A stretch of 64,000 nt of DNA from Sepiola atlantica (taxonomy: Eukaryota > Mollusca > Cephalopoda > Sepiida > Sepiolidae), in assembly GCA_963556195.1 (NCBI GenBank), contig OY744523.1, positions 77,197,445-77,261,444 on the forward strand, in the 5' to 3' direction. The translations under genes were made by a program, and so were the position numbers. Shown here in pieces: positions 50,720-63,240 of the stretch (within the stretch, counting starts at the first letter, position 1; each line of letters begins with the position of its first letter). Under the pieces are notes generated by a model. The model did not search any database, was not told where the DNA came from, and saw nothing but the letters and a program-made list of their open reading frames with translations.

Positions 50720-51595
50720 AATTATTATATCGTTTTACATATTTTTATGAATATTGGTATGTTCCACATAATACGCCATTAGGCTTGCTGACTGGAGATG
50801 GAGCTGTAGTGTACTTCCTAGCCCAACAGACCGAACATCTCACACCTTCTGAAATCGCCAGTATCAATGAATGTCTTAATCGAAATTTCACTCTACAGTA
50901 GTATCCACATTAAATATATTATGATTCTTCAAACGTAATTGAGCCCTCTGTGTGTATTCCTCATATCTCTCTACCTCTCTAAAGCCGTCTCTCTATATTT
51001 CTCGGATCAACGAACGTTTTCAGAATAAGTGAATATTCTACATTTATTCGATAACGGTAAAAACAGGAAAAAGAAGAACGCAAAAAACACGTCATTGGCA
51101 CGTGTTTACTTTAAAAAAAAGAAAGAATAATAAAACGTGTGCGGAGAGGCGTTAAGAATTAAGGCTGTGATTGGCAAATAATTAATACTGGGTACAGAAG
51201 TTAGGGAAAAGAAACTAAAAACTAAAGGCCAACTAAATATGAGAAAATAATTAAAGTGTAAAAAATTAAAGTGAAAAATAGAAGATGTAATTGTCTCATT
51301 CGACAAAAGTCAAAATTACTACAAATTGCTTATAAGAACTTAATATATAAAGAACTCAATAAATCATACAAAATCACCTCCAATAATACACTCAACAGCA
51401 TAAACAATGAAGCTAAATCTTTATTAACCTCTATGAATATCTGTGTACTTGCTAAATGCTTCGCATTCTTTTTTAACTGAAGGTATACTCACATCGAAGT
51501 ATATTTACTTCTTGATTACTTTTAGTATTTTCTTTTACTGTCCGATATATGTTAGGAAGGAAATCTCAAAGTATCATAACCACATTGCGGTTCAC
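50720..51595. other. Anonymous sequence
   Basis: Frames of 65-70 codons on both strands. 51271-51480 is Lys/Asn-rich and could be a retroelement remnant, but no motif supports it. Confidence 0.3.
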
Positions 51596-51599
51596 TACA

Positions 51600-51654
51600 G
51601 TGCATATGAAAGAAGCCGTAAGATTATAAATCTTACGGCTTCCTTCATATGCAC
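51600..51654. repeat. 26-bp stem hairpin with 3-base loop
   Basis: 51600-51625 pairs with 51629-51654 with a single mismatch. The stem includes GAAGCCGTAAGAT. Its shape resembles a very tight pre-miRNA or MITE core. Flanking bases do not extend the stem much. Confidence 0.85.
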
Positions 51655-51806
51655 GCTTGAACTTGAGTTGAGCACGGTTCTGAAGAAAGAAGAGTTCCCG
51701 AAATATTAAAATAAAAATAAAAATATTATACCATACGGAATTTCCACCAGACCATCTTGATACAGGAATTACATAACAGTGTAACATTGTATAGATAGAC
51801 AGATAT

Positions 51807-51870
51807 ATATATATATGTGTTTGTGAAAAGAAAAAAAAAATGAATAAATAAATATATATATATGTGTATG
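51807..51870. repeat. Short (TA)n and A-rich simple sequence
   Basis: Two short TA runs around a poly-A/AATAAATA stretch. Confidence 0.7.
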
Positions 51871-51874
51871 TACA

Positions 51875-53620
51875 CATTGTATTAAGGTTGAAACTAATTC
51901 ATTTGTTCCACCATTATATGTCTTATTTGCTCCAACTTGTGTCTATCCGTCACACCTCTGCATTGTATTGCCTTCTAAGTATAACATTTCTATATACCAA
52001 TAAACAATGCTTCAAGCAAACTACATAAACCTCTTATATATATATATATATATATCACTCTTTGTTCTCTTTTGATACTATTACAATCAAATTTTACTAG
52101 TAAAACACTATTTATTTTTATTTATTTTGCGATACAAAGTAGATGCAAATTCGCTAGCCAAACCGTAATTCCATAACTATGATAACATTCTATACATCGA
52201 TATCTAGAAATATAATTGGGGCCCATTTTTCATTTCCACAAGTAAATAGATTCATCCAGAAATATGTTTACATGATATATCCATTCCTAAATAAGAATGT
52301 TTATGAAACAATAATAGATATAGCAATTAAATGAAATGTTGCTTTTCTTTTACTTACTCTATACTCCAAATATACTTAATCATCATCACAGATAATTCTG
52401 CTAAGAATTTGATATGAATTATATATAATGAAAGAATATCTTTATAAATCATGATTACACTAGAAAGTCCTGGTCCATTAGCCGTGTCGTCAGTATTTTT
52501 TAGCCAGGTATAATCATGGCTCATCTGAAAGAGTATACCATTTCTAACTTCAATGAAACAACACACGTTTAGGAAAGAAAAAAACAGATTTAAAAAAAGA
52601 AAGTCGTTTCAACAGGATACATTATTTCTACTCCGAAATCAGTGAAGAAAATACTAATAATTATCCACATATGTTGTCTATAAACCTAATTACTTCCCTT
52701 GCATTCTGAAATCTCTATTTAGGAGATAACATTGATTAGAGCTGTGCGGACTTTATTCAGCACCGAAAGACAGAAACATTAGCAGGGATTCAGCGCACCA
52801 TGCGACCAGGGCAATGCGGTCGGATTTCTATCTTCATCCGGTGCTTGCTTTCTCTCAGAAGTTCATTGTCACCAGATTTTTCTAAGAACTGCATCAAAAT
52901 ATGCGTGTTCCCGGAAGTATGCGAAACCCCATATATGCTCTACATGTTATTCGCGCCCAGAATATAATATGCTGGTTATAGCATGTACAATTTTCCTTCT
53001 ACAGAACAGGGTGGGGGTGGGGTGGATTCTGTTTCATGTGTTTACATTGATCGTCAACTAAATAAAGCGATATTAAATGCATCTTTTGATGCTTTGTTTC
53101 TTCACTTCAGAAACCGACTTTATTTCCTAAAAAACGGAAGTGCGAAGCTCGTTTTAGTCACAAGGAACAAGATTTTTTTAAATAATTAAAATTAAAAAAA
53201 AATCGGGTTATTTTTAATCGTATTTTTTACTGAAAATGTAAGAAAATATGTTCGCTTCATTTTTTTCTTTATTGTTCAGAATTATAAATTTTATGCTGTT
53301 TTGCTTTTTATAGTTTTTTCTTTTTTATATTCTTGATTTTGAGGGATGTGGACGGTAGGGTCGTATCATTTTTTAATGTCGATTTTAGAGGGATAGAATT
53401 TGGGATATTTATCGGATTGAATTGGGAAAATAATTATTAGTTGATGAAATCTGACACATTAAATAAATCCAGTTCAGGTGAATTTACCATTCATTTTTCA
53501 TTGATAACGGTCATTCGTTTAGTCGGGAATTTTAATCACAATAAAGTTTTTTCAGGATTTCAGTACATTGCATACTTGCAAGAGCAGTTTACTATTGAAT
53601 TCTCATTGATAATAGATGTG
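51875..53620. other. Anonymous AT-rich sequence
   Basis: A short (TA)n lies at 52036-52055. 52740-52960 is somewhat more GC-balanced and unique-looking, but no reading frame with a motif is seen. Nothing else recognised. Confidence 0.35.
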
Positions 53621-53634
53621 TCTTTATCTGGAAT

Positions 53635-54245
53635 TTGAATCACAATAAGCTGCCTAAGGAGTCCATTTCTCTCCGTGCCCTTCCAGTGGAGGTCTGGATG
53701 GTCCTCACCTTCCTCGCTCTTTTTATCCTCCTAGACCCTCTTTCGCTGCTCTCCTTATGGTTCAACTTGATTTTGTTTTTGGTGACTGTAATTAGTTTCT
53801 ATATATTTTATATTATATATTTTTCTATTTTTTATCACATCGTCCACACATTCTTCAATGCCTACCAATTCTCTTGATCTTTACTTTTGACATAGAGTCG
53901 GTCAGTATCACCGTTGGGGGGTAGTACACTGTACATGCTCATGAGTCTCCTGGTTCTTCATATGCCGGAGTTTTTCTTTTATCCAATTTATGAATTGTTC
54001 AGAGTATCTTACTTGGGATATTACCCAAGTATTTTTCTTTTATTTAATTCCTTCTATATGCTTAATTTTCTAGGAGTTTTCTTGTTCTTCTCATGTACTC
54101 TCTTCTAATTATTTCTTTCATGTTTGTTGAATTGATGGAAACTGCTTCCAGAATGCCCAGACGTTTGTAGTTTCACATTCACCACGTGCCCTTACCACCA
54201 CTCGATTTGGCAGTTCTATGCCTTCCATATTTCGCGTTTTCGTTA
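53635..54245 (-). pseudogene. Non-LTR retrotransposon pol C-terminus, minus strand
   Basis: The minus strand reads RNMEGIELPNRVVVRARGEC near 54230, matching the 'EGIELPN...I..LGE...YKYLGI' block. STXEEQENSXKIKHIEGIK, VRYSEQFINWIKEKLRHMKN and a degenerate 'RRTRKL.T..ALHP' region follow. VGIEECVDDVIKN and a basic tail (GSRRIKRARK) end it at about 53640. This is the pol family of 4390-5625 and 11225-11794. Many stops; the RT active site is not included. The plus-strand frames here are shadows. Confidence 0.6.
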
Positions 54246-54415
54246 TTTCATCTCAAATAGTGCACCTTTTTCCATTACGAATTCAATTCGTGGCTAAAAA
54301 TATTGGTTTCGCTCATTATTATTACGAATAAAAATATGCTACCCCCTCCCCAGCCGCTCGCATATTTTTGCTAGTATATATGACAAACAAACATGTATTC
54401 CAATGCCCCATCCCA

Positions 54416-54725
54416 AGGAGGAGGTACTTTTTATGAGGATATTATCATGATAAAGGAATATATACTACACTAGCCTCACCTTCCTCCAAAAAATGAGGTA
54501 ATTTCTGGGAGGAAGGTCTCATGACAACAGAACAGATTCTACACTAACCCCAAATGAGGAGGTAATGCGTGGGAGGATGGTCTAATGCCAACAGAATATA
54601 TACTACACCACGCGCTACAAAAACAGAACATATACTACACTATACCCTCAACAAAAAGAAGGAGGTAATTCCGGGAAGATCGTATCATAACAACAGAACA
54701 GATATTACACTACACCCTCTCCTGA
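54416..54725. repeat. Minisatellite, about 80-bp unit, roughly 4 copies
   Basis: Each unit reads approximately GAGGAGGTAATTxxxGGGAG, then GATGGTCTCATGACAACAGA and ACAGATACTACACTACACCC with small indels. Starts lie near 54416, 54483, 54565 and 54660. One copy is partly deleted (54605-54640). Confidence 0.75.
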
Positions 54726-54729
54726 ATTG

Positions 54730-56635
54730 AGCATTGAAAGATAGAGTATTAGTCTGAAATAGTATAGTAAACTGAATTAAGTATAAAAAGATAATACAAT
54801 TAATAATATAGTTTCGGATTCAGACAGACAGATACCAAATTACTATTAGTAATACATTTGATTGTAATACTTCTTTGGACATCTCTCTTTTTTAATATCT
54901 TCTTAATTCAACCATTAAAAACATTGCATAAAATGTTCACACTATTAATCAAATATCGATATGAAATCAGATCCTCTTTAATATTGGGAAATAAACATGA
55001 ATTTCATCATAAAATAGTATTAGCAAGCACTGAAACATTTCTTTATCTGTATTCAATTACTTCAAACCCACACGTTTTTAGCTACTGAAGACCCTAATAA
55101 TCTATCATATTGTACGTCAACAAACCGTCTAATAATGCTAAACCAGCAGTGTCAATGATATATACCTATATATCTATATTCCCAATCTCCTATTCTAGTC
55201 TTTTGCAGGCGTTCATTTTCGTACTCTATTCCTCTTCGTTTCTTCTTATGCTGGCTTATTTTCGATTCTAACTGCGTTTTTGTAGCAATAGAGACGAAAA
55301 CGAACACTTAAAAGCTTCAAAGTGTATTAGATGCTTCGCTTGTAGGACAATTGTTTACCAGAAAAAAAAGAACTTGTGTTCATAATGGTAGATTTTTATA
55401 GTTAGAACGAATTTGCATATGTAGAGACCAACTTACTTTTGTAAAAGACCGATTAAAAGCAGAGGGTGAGTTAAACTTGGGTCAACTGAGAAAAAGCGTT
55501 GCTGTTTGAAATTTGTCAGTATTTATTACGGTGTTGTTTGAAGAGGAGTTCCTTCTGAAGTTTGGACCGTCATTGGAGATTTACATACATTCTTTTTACT
55601 TACAGTGTTCTTTTGTGTTCGCATCTAATGCATTTATGAAAGCTTGTCTGAACGTCACATATTTAAACTTGTTATATATTCTACGCCTATACCCTCGTTG
55701 TCACTGCTCCTTTAGTACACTTAGACAGGAAAGATGAAGAGAATTATAGATATAAAAGTCTGATGTTCATGAATAAATGCCTGTCGGGTGTTTATTCCAA
55801 TTGAATCTGTATAAATATGTGTTTAATCAATCTTATAAATGGAATAAAGAATATCTATGAATTAATTACTTTTTTTAATCGCTATTTCATTCGCTTCGTT
55901 TTTTTTACTTGGCAATTATTTTTGATTGATCGTAGGTTTTAGCGTTAGAATTATTTGACATTTCTTAATAAGGCCTAAATTCTCATCAACATATAACTGG
56001 AAGATATTTCTAATTGAATTTAAAGTATCAAGTGAAGTTTTCTGGACTATTAACGCTGATAAAATATTAGATGATGGAAAATAAGTCAGAGAGTAAATAT
56101 TTCTATTAAATCCTTATTCAAAGCCGACTTTTCCGGCAATGTGTTCGCCTGTAAATCATGAATGCAATGAACAGGTTTAATTAGAAATTTAATTGTTCAT
56201 TACAGCGAAAAATCAACTCCATGCTTCTATGAATGAATTCAAGTCAACTGACACCGCCAGCACAAGCCCAACAACCCAATTACACCACCCTTCCTGGTAA
56301 TAACCAGACCTAGCGTTACAACTTTTGATTTAGTAATCATATATACATGTCATTAAAACTACAGTTTCTGCCTGTTTATGTTGTATATATACATTAATTT
56401 AATTAGAATTTCAGGAATTTCACATAGTTCATATCATAACAGATGTTATAAAAACACATTTACTTGAATGATAAGTTGATAAGCAAAGAGACGCTTATAA
56501 GCCATTTTTAATGTGAAAAATATAAAATAAATGCACTCAGAGAGAGCAAATCACCATTAACACCCAACAATACAGTCTATTTGAAACCTGATAAGTAATT
56601 TTAATATAGAATCTTGTTGTGTGACAGAAAGGTCG
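54730..56635. other. Anonymous AT-rich sequence
   Basis: No gene, RNA or named repeat recognised. Frames of 74-76 codons at 54858 and 55513 have hydrophobic stretches but no motif. Confidence 0.35.
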
Positions 56636-56642
56636 GTGGCTG

Positions 56643-56677
56643 ATTAGGGTTAGGGTTAGGATTATGTTAGGGTTAAC
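56643..56677. repeat. Telomere-like GGGTTA variants
   Basis: ATTAGGGTTAGGGTTAGGAT followed by TATGTTAGGGTTAA. Confidence 0.8.
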
Positions 56678-56679
56678 GT

Positions 56680-57090
56680 CATAATCACCACTGGATTTTG
56701 TTTTATTATATGCTGATGATTCAAAAGAGTGTCTTGTTCAATGTTTGGCTCACATCTTAGCATTATTAAAAAGTGACATTTCACCTCAAATAGATCCCAT
56801 AAAAGACGCCTTGGAATTGCAATTTCTATCTTATGTTTACTGGCATCTTATGTTTGGTGTCAATTTTCTCAGAATTAGAAATCGCTCTATGGACACCCTG
56901 TACCATGTACCATGCCCTCACTAATTGTTGGGACAGTAATTTTTCTAGTTCTATATAAATATTTTTTATTTTCTCAACACCTGTTATTGTCTTTATTCTT
57001 CTCTTTATTCCATGTTAGAACATACAAGATCGACAGGAGACACAAGTTTCTGCTGACTACAGGAATATGATGCAAGTGGTTAATTAAAAT
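56680..57090. other. Anonymous sequence
   Basis: TTATATGCTGATGATTC at 56706 reads LYADDS and may be a tiny LINE RT remnant, but nothing around it confirms this. Confidence 0.25.
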
Positions 57091-57254
57091 TTTCCAACTA
57101 GCCGCCTTAGGTAATTGGATGCCCTAGGTGAAGTGAAATTGGTAGCCCTAAATGAAATAGAAAAATAGAAAATAAATACCGAAAAAATAAAATTACACAA
57201 TTTATTAAAAACTACCTGTATTTATATCTAAATCAACAAATAACTGAAATTTTA

Positions 57255-59478
57255 TTTATAAAGATGTCATGAAAATTCAACAAAAATCAATTTCTCGTGA
57301 TTTTATGGCAGCAAAGTCCCTAATAAATCGTGAATAATCCAGAGACTGGACGATATCTCGTTCGATAGATATCATTGCCAGACTGTTCAGGCGTTCTTGC
57401 GTCATAGTCGTTCTCAAATAGATTTTTAAAATTAATTTCAACTTGCAACATTGATCAGAATTGTCAAAGCTATACGAATGGCTATAGCAACATTTGGAGC
57501 AGCAGTATCCAAACCATAATCATGAATAAAACGTAAAGCATCAAGAGAAGACTAAACAGTATCTGAAACAATGTTGGAAAATGTTCACAATTCTCTGCAT
57601 AAATCCTTCAGATCAATATCTGAACCAGATGCATCGTGAGTGCAATATTCAAATCCATGCAACATTTCATCAAATCGTTTTAGTCGAATTCTGCAATTTT
57701 TTTATGTTGTGCAGAAATCCAAAAAGACCTAAGTGATGTTCCATTTGCTCAAAAGGTGCAGTCAACGACATAATTGCTTGATCTAAAAAAACATTACAAA
57801 ATTCCACTTCAATCATTTTCTTTGTATTTTTCATGAACTCGGTTGCACTTTTTATACACTCCAGTGCAATGTCAAATTGCATGTCTTTCGATTGAATCAA
57901 TTTGCTGATCACATTCATTTGAAACAATATACCGTACCAGATGGCTAAAGTAACCAAAAATTTATTTTTTTTAGTTCTGTTAATCCAGCTGATTCCGTGT
58001 TTGCTTTTGGATCGTTGCCATTTTCAGACACTTCCATCAATGAATCATACACTGCTGCTGTTTGATAAAGAATATATTTCACACTATCGATCATGCATTT
58101 CCAGCGTGATACAGGCTTTACTGTCAGATTTTTTACATGACTTTTCAAGATCTCCCATTGCTGTGTTGAAGCACCAAGCAAAAGATGAATTTGATGCAAA
58201 CCTCCAAAGAGTGTCGTTGCAACAACTGAAGATTTTGCCATGTCTCCAAGAATTAGATTGAGACTGTGGCATCCACATGGCACATGAAATTATTTCGGAT
58301 TGAGTTCAAGTAGAGGGGTTTGTACACTACTATTGCAGCCTTTCATATTCGCTCCGTTATCATATCCTTGGCCTCTGCAGTTCTGAAAACATAAATTCAG
58401 ATCTTCAAGCTTTTTAAGCATGTTTCCGTGAGACTTAAACCATTGCTGTCGTCGACAGTTATGAATCCAACAAAATATTCATTGATTTCTACTTGTGCAC
58501 TCACAATGTAGCATATTCGCAAAATCATAGTTATTTACTATTGGTGACTAGCATCAGGTGTGCAGTCCAAAATGATCGAATAATATTTCGAATTTTTAAC
58601 ATTATTTATAATTTTTTTCAAGCCGGCATCACCAATTAGATTAATTACCTTATTTTGAATTTTTTTTGTCCAAATAATGATCATGAATTTCTTCGTTTTT
58701 TTACGTCGTAAATGATCTTCTAGGCATGAATCGTACTTTCCTAACAATTCGACCAATCCCCAGAAATTTCCATTGTTTGGTTGAAATAATCGATCTACAA
58801 TGCCACGAAGTGCAAAATTCCGTTCTGCAAGAAACTGCACAATTTAAATGATTCTTTGTAAAACATTGTTCTAGTGTTGAGTCTCTTTTTGCATAAGTTT
58901 TTGTGTTTTCTTGTCAATTCTTTTTCTTTCATTCAACCGATTTTCAAGTTCAATCCAAACTCTGTTAGTACGAATGTGCTTCATTGACGATTCATGGTCA
59001 GCTAGAAGATTGGACGTGTTTTTCCATCGCTATTTCCTTCACTTGTGAGCTTGGTTTTTAGATCTAGGAACGATCGGCAGCAAAAACAAAATACAGCATT
59101 TCTATGGTTCGAATAAACCCGCCAACGACGATTTGAGTATTCACCATTTTGTAACTTCCTCAAAATAAAATCCGACAGAGAAATTCCGCTTCTCAGAACT
59201 CTTGCAGATACTTTATTATTCCACTTCAAGATTCACGAAACGGTCTCTTTTCGACCAAGTAAACACGTTCTTTGTTGCTAATTGAAGATGCCCATACTCC
59301 TGGATCTTTCCAATCGAAGTCGATACTCTGGATCTCAACTGCATCGCATGGACCTGCATCTTCCATGATTTTTTTATGCATAATCAGCATTTTGTTATAA
59401 TACTGTATATACATTTTGTTCTTTATTCCTGCGAGGCCCCCACAAATCGGAGGCCCCCACAAATCGGAGGCCCCCACA
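57255..59478 (-). pseudogene. hAT transposase with TTF-type zinc finger, DUF4371 and hAT_C parts
   Basis: Reading leftward from 59478, the N-terminal part has IQSIDFDWKDPGVWASSISN. A TTF-like zinc-finger segment follows with NRRWRVYSNHRNAVFCFCCR (about 59135-59075). The DUF4371 region shows MQFLAERNFALRGIVDRLFQ, GNFWGLVELLGKYDSCLEDH and KYYSIILDCTPDASHQ (58840-58541), where the conserved Asp of 'DSTPD..H' is kept. LTETCLKSLKI-type words, the hAT motif GQGYDNGANMKGCNSS (about 58372-58325), and CGCHSLNLILGDMAKSSVVA (58280-58220) continue the core. The hAT_C end is recognisable as ERLNSLAMISIERDIVQSLD (about 57405-57345). Frames break at least five times, so it is inactive. Host ZMYM1-like genes have the same layout, but the TIR-like ends and decay favour a transposon. 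Confidence 0.75.
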
Positions 59479-59490
59479 AATCGGAGGCCG
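59434..59490. repeat. 17-bp tandem repeat at the hAT 5' end
   Basis: CGGAGGCCCCCACAAAT occurs three times in a row (the first with GCGAGG), next to the right TIR region. It is far more GC-rich than its surroundings. Confidence 0.9.
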
Positions 59491-59539
59491 TAGGCGTCTG
59501 CTTAGTTTGCCTATGCCTAAGGCCGGCTCTGACACAGCA

Positions 59540-61970
59540 TACACAAAAGTAAACGAAGTAGGTAAACCAATTATTGTTCCATTTAAATTAATTCATATTA
59601 AACAACCAATGCATAGAATTCAACATTCCTCTTAATATAGAGAGAAAAATTAATATTTTTAGCAATGAAAATATGTTCATCAAGTAGAGAAAAATACATA
59701 AGCCTTTCTCTATGTATTACACACTATTACACTGACTTGATTCTGATGTATGTGAAAGAGTATGATAGAATCATGACAGATACATTCTAATTCGTTCTTA
59801 CATGTCAGCTAAAATGTCAATGTTTCAACAACCTTCCGCTGTAAACAATCCCCACTCTCTCACTCTCATTTCTTGTTATCTATTACTAGTAGGCACACCC
59901 TGTACTCCAGGGAGTTCTTAACGAACTGTGTATACTCCTGCTCTCAACCCTGAACACCAAATTACTATTGCTATTTTTATTGGTTTTAATATAAAAAAAA
60001 TTCAGTTTTCAAGTTTTAAATAGAATAAAGTAAAACGTTGCATGTTCTGTTTATGGACGTCCGACACAAACATATACCCCACTCTATAATTGTAAAAATT
60101 CCTAATAAAAAAAGAATACAACCATTGGATTCCTCATAAAATTTTAATCTTGAAAAGCTCTCTAGACATCAAAACTATAATGTAGATTGTGTGTTAAAGT
60201 GTTCTGTTGAAGCTCAAAGAATAATGAGATTAGCATGTGACGAAATGGATTAATTTTGTGATGTTTTTCATGTTTGTTTAGACTAAAGTTGACTTTTGAA
60301 ACGCAATGAAATGTGCAATTGGCTTTGCATTAGTCTATTCTAGCACTGTGAAAGGCATTTACAGAACTTAGAAAAATAGTTGTTACATATTAATGGCACA
60401 ACAAAGAATTGGCATTTTGGTGTTATTGCCGGGGCACTCATTGTAGGCTTGGTAAAAATGTACAACTCTTCAAACGTTATTAAGGGAGATACTTTTTATA
60501 TACAAAATATGCTGGCTTTCACTCTCTCTTCTTGAAAATGCTGAAACAATACAAAAAATCATCGACGTATGGTTATATTTTGTAAAACTCTGCTAAATTT
60601 AGTTGCAGTAATAATGAAAGGAATGGGAGATTCTCGAATATGTCCGACAGTCTTCAATTTATATCTTAAATATCTAAAAAATTCTATTTTTCTAAGCTAA
60701 CGTCACAATATTTTCTCTGTGTTTATTGAAAGTTTAGTGAATATATATTTTTAATTCTGAATTTGTATTTTTCCGAAAGCTGTTCGAAAACAAAACAGTT
60801 TCTTTTTCCTAACTTTGTTTACCGAAACTTATGTCAACATTTTATTTGTTTATCTAAGTTGTATATTTTTTATTTCCTCCTCTCTAAAAGTTTTAACATA
60901 GTAAAACATTTTAATGTTTTTGTTATAATTATTTAGTTTACTTCTAAACACATTTATATATTAATACATCTACATACATGTGTCGCCGCGCTTTATGTTT
61001 ATGATGCAAGTGAATCTACTAAAGAATTATTTCATATTTTATAACGTTAACAATTTAGAACAACATACAAACATTTTTTTTGCATATTAAGTTAGAATTT
61101 GTGGAGGAATTCAGTACCATTGAGAAGGTAGATAATGTGGGTTTTAAGCAGTGGAAAGGGGAGTTGTCATATTTTGAAAATAACTAGCAGGTATAGCACA
61201 CGTTATTTGAAAGTAAAACTATTTCAGCTAACACTGTTTCAAAAATATTTAAATTGCTGCATGTATATTTTTTCTAGTTTGTAAATTCTTGTACCTATTG
61301 ACCTCACTGACTTGTGAAAGTATAACAGAAAAACGTTATTTTTTAAATGTATTTGAAAGGTTTCCTAAATGTCCGTCTGTTAGCCAAATAAAAGAAGGCA
61401 AAGACACACATAGAAGCGAACAAGTGCATCGGCATTGATTCGCCATAAAACGTTTTGCATGTATTTACACAATTTATAGAAAGAGGAATTAGCATAGGAA
61501 CATGGATTTCTTTGTAAAGTTTCTGTTTTTTTTTTCAATTTTAAACTTAAATTCCAACTGATTCCTGGGTCAATGGAGTGAATATCCACGGGCAGGACAT
61601 GTCAATATAAATGGAGTAAGAAAATTGAGGAGGGTAGAAAGTGCATCTTAGGTTTACTCTCGGCAGCCTCGCAACTCTCACTTCCCTTATTTTGTCCTCA
61701 CATTTGATGCGATATTTTTCTGTTTTACCGGATCGGAATCTATCTATCTAACACTTATCGTTGGTTAGTTTTTGAAGTAGTATTTTGTGTGTGCTCTTTA
61801 TATCAAGTGGCTTCATGCCTTGCTTGGAGCGATTTCCATAGAAAATGATACTACAATCATAGCACTTACATGTTTTACACAAATGAATTAGAATTTCTTT
61901 TATTCTTTTCATAAATTAAATGTGTGTGTCTAAATGCATGCATGAGCGCTTATCTTTTTGAATTAGTGTA
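59540..61970. other. Anonymous AT-rich sequence
   Basis: About 2.4 kb with no gene, RNA or named repeat recognised. The 69-codon minus frame at 61380-61589 has no motif. Confidence 0.4.
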
Positions 61971-61984
61971 TGAAGGTGCTAAAT

Positions 61985-62570
61985 TATGGCTAGATTATGG
62001 AATCAAGTTGATGGTTGGTCAAATATTTGTACAGCTTTATCTGTTCATGCACTATAATGTGGCTTGAGTGAAGATGCAAACCTGAGTTTTATGACATGCT
62101 TATTGCAGTAACTAGTAAGGTTGGTAAGAAGGAAGATTTGAAATGGTCATGTTGGAAAAACTACTAGTGATTGTGAGGGTGTGCATGGAGGAAAAAGATA
62201 TGGCGATAGGCATACACAACAAGAAATAAATTTAGAATTTGGTCTTGCAAAGGACATATCCGTTTTAAACATCCTTTTTAGGATAAAGGAAAGCCATCTC
62301 GTTATGTATAAATCTGGTACAGCAAATACTCAAGTAGATTATCTGCTGGTTAGGAAAAAGGACAGGAAGTTCTTAAGTAATGTGAAAGTTATACGTGATG
62401 AAGAAATCATAACAGCACAAACCGGTTACTTGTAAGTTTATCCACAGGAGGAAGGTGTGGAGGTTGAACGCGAGTTAAGAAACAAAATGATGAAGCATTC
62501 GGCTATCAAATCCACTACAGGAAGTGTAGAAGAATAATAAAAGATGCTGTAGTCACTTAAGAATATAAAA
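61985..62570 (+). pseudogene. RTE-type LINE endonuclease, copy 1
   Basis: The apurinic-type endonuclease of an RTE-like LINE, which nicks target DNA. Across two frames: IKLMVGQIFVQLYLF, a degenerate 'YAP.CGLSEDA..SF', then NGHVGKTTSDCEGVHGGKRY (about 62140-62200). The open frame 62181-62435 follows with EINLEFGLAKDISVLNILFR, KESHLVMYKSGTANTQVDYL and LVRKKDRKFLSNVKVIRDEE. 'GDFNGHVG...G.H', 'LEFA...L...NT.F' and 'H..T(Y/W).SG....QIDY.LV' are endonuclease motifs IV-V and beyond. Downstream sequence to 62570 parallels 63500-63615. The RT domain is not reached. Confidence 0.7.
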
Positions 62571-62607
62571 AAATTGATATTTTTGTTATATTCTTTCATG
62601 CTACTTG

Positions 62608-62999
62608 GCAATCATTTTCCATTCAACAATGTGATGCCCCCAAATGGGGAGCGAGATATATATTTTTTATAATGTAATTATCCATGGACACGTTTTTCGT
62701 CACTTAAGACTTGTCAGCGTGGTAAAGGTAAAATGCTCTTCTTTATAAATAATTGAATTCGTTCAAAAGTATCGAATACTAAATAAACAAAAAAGGACAT
62801 CTATAAAAAAAGTGATATATTCCAGTACTAGAAAGGGTTCGCTCAGAATTTGGGGTCCTGGTTTCGAATCTCGCTAGGTTCGGCCATGCTGATGAGTTGT
62901 AAAACGACGAACCACATGCCCGTAGATAATTTGATATAAAAATATATATATCACTCCCCACCTGGGGGCATCATATTGCTGAAAAGAAAAATTATTCCC
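62608..62999. repeat. Foldback carrying a SINE-like sequence, between the RTE copies
   Basis: 62608-62672 (TTGGCAATCATTTTCC ... GTGATGCCCCCAAATGGGGA) is the reverse complement of 62932-62999 (TCCCCACCTGGGGGCATCAT ... AATTATTCCCAA). The arms are about 65 bp with moderate mismatch. The interior holds the SINE-like segment and the first of two direct repeats (62731-62776 and 63011-63056, sharing AAAATGCTCTTCTTTATAAA and TAATTGAATTCGTTCAAAAG). The second lies just outside the right arm. Confidence 0.7.
62815..62940 (+). repeat. tRNA-derived SINE-like segment
   Basis: GGTTTCGAATC at 62860-62870 is a good Pol III B box, preceded by AGAAAGGGTTCGCTCAGAAT and followed by TCGCTAGGTTCGGCC. The A box is not clear and no cloverleaf closes. 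Confidence 0.45.
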
Positions 63000-63084
63000 A
63001 ACTTGCATTAAAGTAAAATGCTCTTCTTTATAAATAATTGAATTCGTTCAAAAGTATTGCAAACAAAATAAACAAATGAATGAT

Positions 63085-63195
63085 ATGTATCTATATATAC
63101 ATGCATATGTGTATATTGGTTCGTTAATATGTGCATATATATGTATATATGTGTGTATATACATATAAACATATGTAGAGAGAGAGAGATGTTTA
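63085..63195. repeat. TATG/TATA simple sequence and (GA)n
   Basis: TATACATGCATATGTG-type words, then a GAGAGAGAGAG run at 63178. Confidence 0.75.
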
Positions 63196-63240
63196 TAAAT
63201 GTGAATATTGATATGGTAATAGAATACATATGGAAAAAGA

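Larger units (their letters stand above)
57096..59533 (-). mobile_element. hAT element, transposase decayed (ZMYM1-like)
   Basis: The right end reads, on the minus strand, CAGAGCCGGCCTTAGGCATA with GGCAAACTAAG. The left end, CAACTAGCCGCCTTAGG at 57101, is a diverged inverted counterpart, so TIRs of about 16 bp are likely. The interior encodes the transposase listed separately. hAT elements make 8-bp target duplications; none could be confirmed. Confidence 0.7.

Noticed and set aside
56700..56730. LYADDS as a LINE reverse transcriptase active site
   Set aside because: Six residues without any neighbouring RT motif; could be chance.
57941..58261. 106-codon plus-strand frame
   Set aside because: Shadow of the hAT transposase coding on the minus strand.
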